This document shows, one piece after another, positions 6,912 to 9,893 of a stretch of DNA of 9,893 nucleotides. Below the pieces are notes generated by a model. That model worked only from the letters and a program-made list of their open reading frames with translations, ran no database searches and was not told the origin of the DNA. This DNA is from Bacillota bacterium (GTDB taxonomy: Bacteria; Bacillota; Clostridia; Tissierellales; Sedimentibacteraceae). Where the stretch lies: positions 1-9,893 of the forward strand of contig JARBUP010000086.1 in NCBI GenBank assembly GCA_029239575.1, read 5' to 3'. The translations under genes and the position numbers were made by a program. How positions within the stretch are numbered: position 1 is the first letter of the stretch; each line of letters begins with the position of its first letter.

Positions 6912-7010
6912 AAAAATATTTGCTCCCTACGGTCGCATATTTTTGGAATTCGTTGCGGTTGACCTACCACCATTTTTCAGAAAAGCACTGAAAAACGGGG
7001 TTAGGGCATA
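6912..7010. repeat. Comparatively GC-rich structured block in the metNIQ leader: two long inverted repeats, possible small mobile repeat
   Basis: About 100 bp between the riboswitch terminator and metN stand out by richer base composition and dense inverted repeats. Repeat A (6963-6980 with 6988-7005) is an 18-position hairpin with 16 paired positions, a 7-nt loop and an inner perfect core TTTTTCAG/CTGAAAAA. Repeat B (6912-6923 with 6935-6944) pairs AAAAATATTTGC with GCATATTTTT around the loop TCCCTACGGTC. CCCTA in that loop can also pair with TAGGG at 7002-7006, a possible pseudoknot or closing pair. It does not match the S-box, and I recognise no named RNA family. It may be a miniature repeat element inserted into the leader or an extra RNA control element. 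Confidence 0.5.
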
Positions 7011-7011
7011 C

Positions 7012-7039
7012 AAAAACCCTCTCATGCGAAGAGAGGGTT
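7012..7039 (-). terminator. Riboswitch-controlled intrinsic terminator upstream of metN
   Basis: On the minus strand, AACCCTCTC/GAGAGGGTT forms a perfect 9-bp stem with the loop TTCGCAT, ending in five T. It lies 13 nt after the S-box aptamer, the usual place for the expression platform. When SAM is bound this hairpin should stop transcription before metN. An alternative pairing of GGAAGA at the aptamer's 3' side (7060-7065) with TCTTC in the terminator (7028-7032) could contribute to the antiterminator. Confidence 0.9.
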
Positions 7040-7052
7040 ATATAAACACCGT

Positions 7053-7157
7053 CTCCTCATCTTCCAAAGATAAACTTTGCCGGACTTAGCACCTTTCATT
7101 AAATGTAGGTTGCCGAGATTTCATAGGGCCGCTCCCTCAATCTCTCTTGATAAGAAG
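7053..7157 (-). ncRNA. SAM-I (S-box) riboswitch aptamer
   Basis: This leader RNA element binds S-adenosylmethionine and turns off the downstream methionine uptake operon when SAM is plentiful. All class landmarks are visible on the minus strand: P1 formed by CTTCTTATC (7149-7157) with GATGAGGAG (7053-7061), the AGAGAG and GAGGGA (7133-7138) core, the kink-turn region around CCCTATGA, CGGCAACC (7118-7125), AGGTGCTAAGTCC (7082-7094) and the AAGATGAG closing side. The length of 105 nt is normal. A terminator follows at once. The presence of the S-box confirms that the NlpA-type transporter downstream is a methionine system. Confidence 0.97.
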
Positions 7158-7182
7158 TAATTATTCAATTGTTAGTGATTAC

Positions 7183-7209
7183 TTTATACTATTTTAATAT
7201 TTTTGTCAA
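7183..7209 (-). promoter_or_regulatory. Promoter of the S-box/metNIQ transcript
   Basis: On the minus strand a perfect -35 TTGACA (7204-7209) is followed after 15 nt by TATAAA (7183-7188). The spacing is shorter than ideal; TAAAGT at 17 nt is the alternative -10. The start would fall near 7176, about 20 nt before the aptamer, giving a leader of roughly 340 nt to metN. Confidence 0.65.
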
Positions 7210-7233
7210 TATAAATTTTCATTTAATTAATAA

Positions 7234-7253
7234 TTTTTATTCTAAAATAAAAA
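7234..7253 (-). terminator. Weak AT-only hairpin after cysK
   Basis: TTTTTATT/AATAAAAA forms an 8-bp stem with a 4-nt loop about 20 bp beyond the cysK stop. It is made only of A-T pairs, so termination here is uncertain; no stronger hairpin separates cysK from the metNIQ promoter. If it leaks, cysK transcripts would read through the S-box. Confidence 0.35.
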
Positions 7254-7272
7254 CGATTAAATATTCAATTAA

Positions 7273-8205
7273 TTATTCAGTAAATAAAGCTGTTGAGAAA
7301 TATCTATCCCCTGTATCAGGTAACAATACTACTATGTTTTTACCTGCATTCTCAGGTCGTTTTGCAATTTCAGTTGCTGCCCATAATGCTGCACCTGATG
7401 ATATACCAACTAATACACCTTCTGATTTAACTATTTCTTTTCCTAATTTAAATGCATCTTCATTTTCTACTGTTATAATTTCATCATATACACTTGTATC
7501 TAAAGTATTTGGAATAAATCCTGCACCAATACCTTGTATTTTATGTGAACCTGATGTTCCTTTAGAAAGAATTGGAGATGATGCTGGTTCAACAGCAACT
7601 ATTTTTACATTTGGATTTTTTTCTTTTAAGAATTTACCTACACCTGTAATTGTACCACCTGTTCCTATACCTGAAACAAATATATCTACAGTACCATCAG
7701 TATCTTCCCATATTTCAGGTCCAGTAGTTGCATAATGAACAGCAGGGTTTGCAGGATTTTCAAACTGTGCAGGTATAAAAGAATTTGGAATTTCTTTTGC
7801 TAATTCTTCTGCTTTTGCAATTGCACCTTTCATACCTTTAGCACCGTCTGTAAGCACTACTTCAGCTCCATATGCTTTTAATAAACTTCTTCTTTCAACG
7901 CTCATTGTTTCAGGCATAGTTAAAATTGCTCTGTACCCTTTTGCTGTTGCAACACTTGCAATTCCGATACCAGTGTTTCCGCTTGTTGGCTCTATAATAA
8001 CTGATCCTTCTTTTAATAGTCCTTTTTCTTCTGCATCAGTAATCATTGCATAAGCTATTCTGTCTTTAACACTTCCTGCTGGATTTAAATATTCAAGCTT
8101 TGCTATTATCTTTGCATTTAAATTATTATTTTTTTCAAAGTTTGTAAGTTGTAGAAGAGGTGTTTTACCTATTAATTCTGTTAAACTTTTATGAATATTT
8201 GCCAT
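7273..8205 (-). CDS. cysK: Cysteine synthase A (O-acetylserine sulfhydrylase)
   Basis: This cytosolic PLP enzyme makes cysteine from O-acetylserine and sulfide. The 310-residue length is standard. PLP Lys47 sits in NPAGSVKDR (41-49), the substrate loop is TSGNTG (74-79), the PLP phosphate loop is GTGGT (181-185), Ser270 in GISSGAA contacts the pyridine nitrogen, and PDTGDRY (296-302) is the usual C-terminal motif. The N-terminal IHKSLTELIGKTPLLQL is typical of CysK rather than cystathionine beta-synthase. The ATG follows AGGGAGA. It has its own consensus promoter and is divergent from the transsulfuration genes; metNIQ follows on the same strand after an independent promoter. A serine acetyltransferase gene, often linked to cysK, is not in this window. 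Confidence 0.95.
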   Translation of the reverse strand: MANIHKSLTELIGKTPLLQLTNFEKNNNLNAKIIAKLEYLNPAGSVKDRIAYAMITDAEEKGLLKEGSVIIEPTSGNTGIGIASVATAKGYRAILTMPETMSVERRSLLKAYGAEVVLTDGAKGMKGAIAKAEELAKEIPNSFIPAQFENPANPAVHYATTGPEIWEDTDGTVDIFVSGIGTGGTITGVGKFLKEKNPNVKIVAVEPASSPILSKGTSGSHKIQGIGAGFIPNTLDTSVYDEIITVENEDAFKLGKEIVKSEGVLVGISSGAALWAATEIAKRPENAGKNIVVLLPDTGDRYFSTALFTE

Positions 8206-8291
8206 ATTTTTAATCTCCCTTTTTATTTTTATTTTTTTAAAAGATTTATATTTTACGTTTCATAGTTTCTTTGTATGCTTTATATGAATTT

Positions 8292-8320
8292 ATTATAATT
8301 TAAATTGAATTATTTGTCAA
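8292..8320 (-). promoter_or_regulatory. Promoter of cysK
   Basis: A full consensus sigma-A-type promoter on the minus strand: TTGACA (8315-8320), a 17-nt spacer and TATAAT (8292-8297). The predicted start is near 8285, giving a leader of about 80 nt. No riboswitch or T-box fits in this leader. Confidence 0.8.
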
Positions 8321-8347
8321 CAACATTTAAATTATTATTTTTTTACC

Positions 8348-8376
8348 TTGACATATTCTTAGTTTTAAAATATCAT
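8348..8376 (+). promoter_or_regulatory. Promoter of the metB-like/patB operon
   Basis: TTGACA (8348-8353), a 17-nt spacer and TATCAT (8371-8376) predict a start near 8383, about 50 nt before the ATG at 8434. The leader is too short for an S-box or T-box. Confidence 0.75.
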
Positions 8377-8401
8377 ATCTATCAAATATGAAATATATGA
8401 T
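8372..8401. promoter_or_regulatory. Inverted repeats over the metB-like promoter start, possible operator
   Basis: Two nested inverted repeats cover the -10 and start site: CATAT-N7-ATATG (8374-8390) and ATCATAT (8372-8378) with ATATGAT (8395-8401). A repressor of sulfur metabolism bound here would block the plus-strand promoter. The bases are nearly all A/T, so chance pairing is quite possible, and I cannot assign a regulator. Confidence 0.3.
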
Positions 8402-8433
8402 TATAATATTATTAAATAAAGATGGAGATGCAT

Positions 8434-9576
8434 ATGAATATAGATACAAAATGTGTACATGGAAACAATGAACAATTTAAAACAGATAATACTGGAAGCA
8501 TATCTTTTCCTATATATCAATCCGCTACTTTTGCACACCCTGCATTAGGTCAAAGTACTGGTTATGATTACTCCCGTTCACAAAATCCAACAAGGGAACA
8601 CCTTGAAAAATTAGTAGCTGCCTTAGAATCAGGACATGATGCTGTAGCGTATTCTACAGGAATGGCAGCCGTATCTGCTTTAATGGAAATTTTCTCACCA
8701 AATGATCATATCATAGCTTCTGATGATTTATATGGAGGTTCAATCCGTTTATTTAATAAAATATCAGAAAAAAATGGTTTGAAATTTAATTATGTAGATA
8801 CTTCTAATATACCCGCAATAAAAAATTTAATCAATAAAAATACAAAAGCTATTTTTGTAGAAACACCTACAAATCCTATGATGAATGTAACAGACCTTAA
8901 AGAAGTGTCAAAACTTGCAAAGGAATATAATTTATTATTAATAGTTGATAATACATTTTTATCACCTTATTTCCAAAAACCTATTGAATTAGGAGCAGAC
9001 ATTGTACTTCATAGCGGTACAAAGTTTTTAGGAGGACATAATGATACTTTAGCAGGATTTTTAGTTTTAGCTAATGAAGAATTAACAGAAAAAATAAAAT
9101 TCATATCAAAAACAACTGGTGCTGTTTTATCACCCTTTGATAGTTGGTTAATTATAAGAGGTATTAAAACCTTAAGTATTCGTATGAGACAACAAGAACA
9201 AAATTCTTTAAAATTAGCAGATTATCTTAAAAATCACTCTAAAGTAAAAAAAGTGTTTTATGTAGGATTAAAAGATCATCCAAGTTATGAAGTTTCAATA
9301 AAACAAACAACTGGATTTGGAAGTATGATAGGCTTTGAGGTTGACTCAGAAGAAACAGTTAAGCATATATTGAGTAATATAAGTATTATAAAATATGCAG
9401 AAAGTTTAGGTGGAGTAGAAAGTCTGATAACTTATCCAATGACTCAAACTCATGCTGATTTAACACCTGAAGAACGAGAAAACCGAGGAATAAATGAAAA
9501 ATTCTTAAGATTTTCAGTTGGTATAGAAAATGTTGATGATTTAATTGAAGATTTACAATACGCATTGGGGGAATAA
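8434..9576 (+). CDS. metB: Cystathionine gamma-synthase/O-acetylhomoserine thiolyase (Cys/Met metabolism PLP enzyme)
   Basis: This fold-type I PLP enzyme of the gamma-family joins O-acetylhomoserine to cysteine (giving cystathionine) or to sulfide (giving homocysteine). The 380 residues carry Tyr46 and Arg48 in YDYSR, STGMAA (74-79), LYGGS (99-103), VDNTF with Asp172 binding the pyridine nitrogen, and the Schiff-base Lys197 in HSGTKFLGGHND. GGHND, TGAVLSPFDSWL, SLGGVESLITYP and RFSVGIE resemble Bacillus subtilis MetI (a gamma-synthase/thiolyase unrelated to the transporter MetI) more than cystathionine gamma-lyase. The start at 8434 is preferred because TGGAGATG lies 6 nt upstream; the ATGs at 8422 and 8428 overlap that site. 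A cystathionine beta-lyase gene follows 3 nt later, which supports the forward direction. A gamma-lyase role is the main alternative. Confidence 0.88.
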   Translation: MNIDTKCVHGNNEQFKTDNTGSISFPIYQSATFAHPALGQSTGYDYSRSQNPTREHLEKLVAALESGHDAVAYSTGMAAVSALMEIFSPNDHIIASDDLYGGSIRLFNKISEKNGLKFNYVDTSNIPAIKNLINKNTKAIFVETPTNPMMNVTDLKEVSKLAKEYNLLLIVDNTFLSPYFQKPIELGADIVLHSGTKFLGGHNDTLAGFLVLANEELTEKIKFISKTTGAVLSPFDSWLIIRGIKTLSIRMRQQEQNSLKLADYLKNHSKVKKVFYVGLKDHPSYEVSIKQTTGFGSMIGFEVDSEETVKHILSNISIIKYAESLGGVESLITYPMTQTHADLTPEERENRGINEKFLRFSVGIENVDDLIEDLQYALGE

Positions 9577-9579
9577 TAT

Positions 9580-9893
9580 ATGGCTTATGATTTTGATAAA
9601 ATTATTGAAAGAAAAAAAACAAATTCTTTAAAATATGATTTTGCAGTTGAAAGAAAAAAACCTGAAGATGTGCTTCCTTTATGGGTTGCCGACATGGACT
9701 TCCAAGCTCCTAAAGAAGTAATAGATGCATTGATTAAATCTGTTAACCACGGAATATTTGGCTATAGTGATGTAAAAGGCGAATATTTTAGTGCAGTTCA
9801 TAATTGGTATAAAAATTATTTCAATTGGAATATAGAACAAAAATGGCTTGTAAAAACACCTGGAATAGTTTATGCCATAACTATCGCTATAAA
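9580..9893 (+). CDS. patB: MalY/PatB-type cystathionine beta-lyase, 3' end outside window
   Basis: The first 104 codons of a PLP enzyme of aminotransferase class I/II that cleaves C-S bonds, turning cystathionine into homocysteine, pyruvate and ammonia. The N-terminus is diagnostic for the MalY/PatB branch: MAYDFDKIIERKKTNSLKYD, then LPLWVADMDFQAP (32-44), GIFGYSD (58-64) and WLVKTPGIVYAI (89-100). The ATG follows GGGGGAA, which lies in the last codons of the preceding gene; the genes are 3 nt apart and surely co-transcribed. The active-site Lys and C-terminal half are beyond the window. With the upstream enzyme it completes transsulfuration from cysteine to homocysteine. Confidence 0.93.
   Translation, partial: MAYDFDKIIERKKTNSLKYDFAVERKKPEDVLPLWVADMDFQAPKEVIDALIKSVNHGIFGYSDVKGEYFSAVHNWYKNYFNWNIEQKWLVKTPGIVYAITIAI

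Noticed and set aside
6871..7089. A 72-codon plus-strand frame overlapping the metN leader
   Set aside because: It runs antisense through the S-box, its terminator and the structured block, has no ribosome binding site, and ends inside the aptamer. It is open mainly because that region is less AT-rich.
7169..7735. A 188-codon plus-strand frame opposite cysK
   Set aside because: It mirrors the well-supported cysK gene, starts within the metNIQ promoter region without a proper ribosome binding site, and resembles no protein family.
8206..8433. Search for a T-box or S-box in the cysK/metB-like divergent region
   Set aside because: None of the conserved S-box or T-box sequences is present, and the predicted leaders are only about 50 and 80 nt.

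Overview
The window is AT-rich, low-GC Firmicute DNA, most likely from an anaerobic Clostridia-type bacterium. The evidence is strong AGGAGG ribosome binding sites, TTGACA/TATAAT promoters, a classical S-box riboswitch and Clostridia-like gene content. The species cannot be named from sequence alone. All genes have metabolic or transport roles in amino-acid use. No tRNA, rRNA, CRISPR array, prophage or transposase gene is visible.

Left part (1-3496). A leftward operon starts near 3366. It encodes a dimethylarginine dimethylaminohydrolase (DDAH)-like enzyme, a second guanidine-modifying enzyme of the amidinotransferase/arginine deiminase fold, an 18-codon mini-ORF with a strong ribosome binding site, and an AGCS-type sodium:amino-acid symporter that runs off the left edge. 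A divergent GntR/FCD regulator (3497-4144) faces it. The shared intergenic region carries two copies of the core TTGTATACA. One is a perfect 16-bp palindrome at the predicted start of the operon transcript; the other lies just upstream of the regulator's own -35. The likely picture is a locally controlled locus for importing and hydrolysing arginine, citrulline or methylarginine.

Middle part (4145-7272). The regulator gene and the leftward methionine uptake operon metN-metI-metQ converge on two hairpin terminators. The metNIQ transcript begins with a textbook SAM-I (S-box) riboswitch and an intrinsic terminator. Between that terminator and metN lies an unexplained, comparatively GC-rich block of about 100 bp that can fold into two long hairpins. 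metN has no ATG in a plausible place, so its true start is uncertain.

Right part (7273-9893). cysK (cysteine synthase) is read leftward from its own consensus promoter. Divergently, a cystathionine gamma-synthase/O-acetylhomoserine thiolyase gene is followed after 3 nt by a MalY/PatB-type cystathionine beta-lyase gene cut by the right edge. Together these can make cysteine from O-acetylserine and sulfide, and homocysteine from O-acetylhomoserine plus cysteine. With MetNIQ they form a sulfur amino-acid supply cluster, in which only the transporter shows S-box control in this window.
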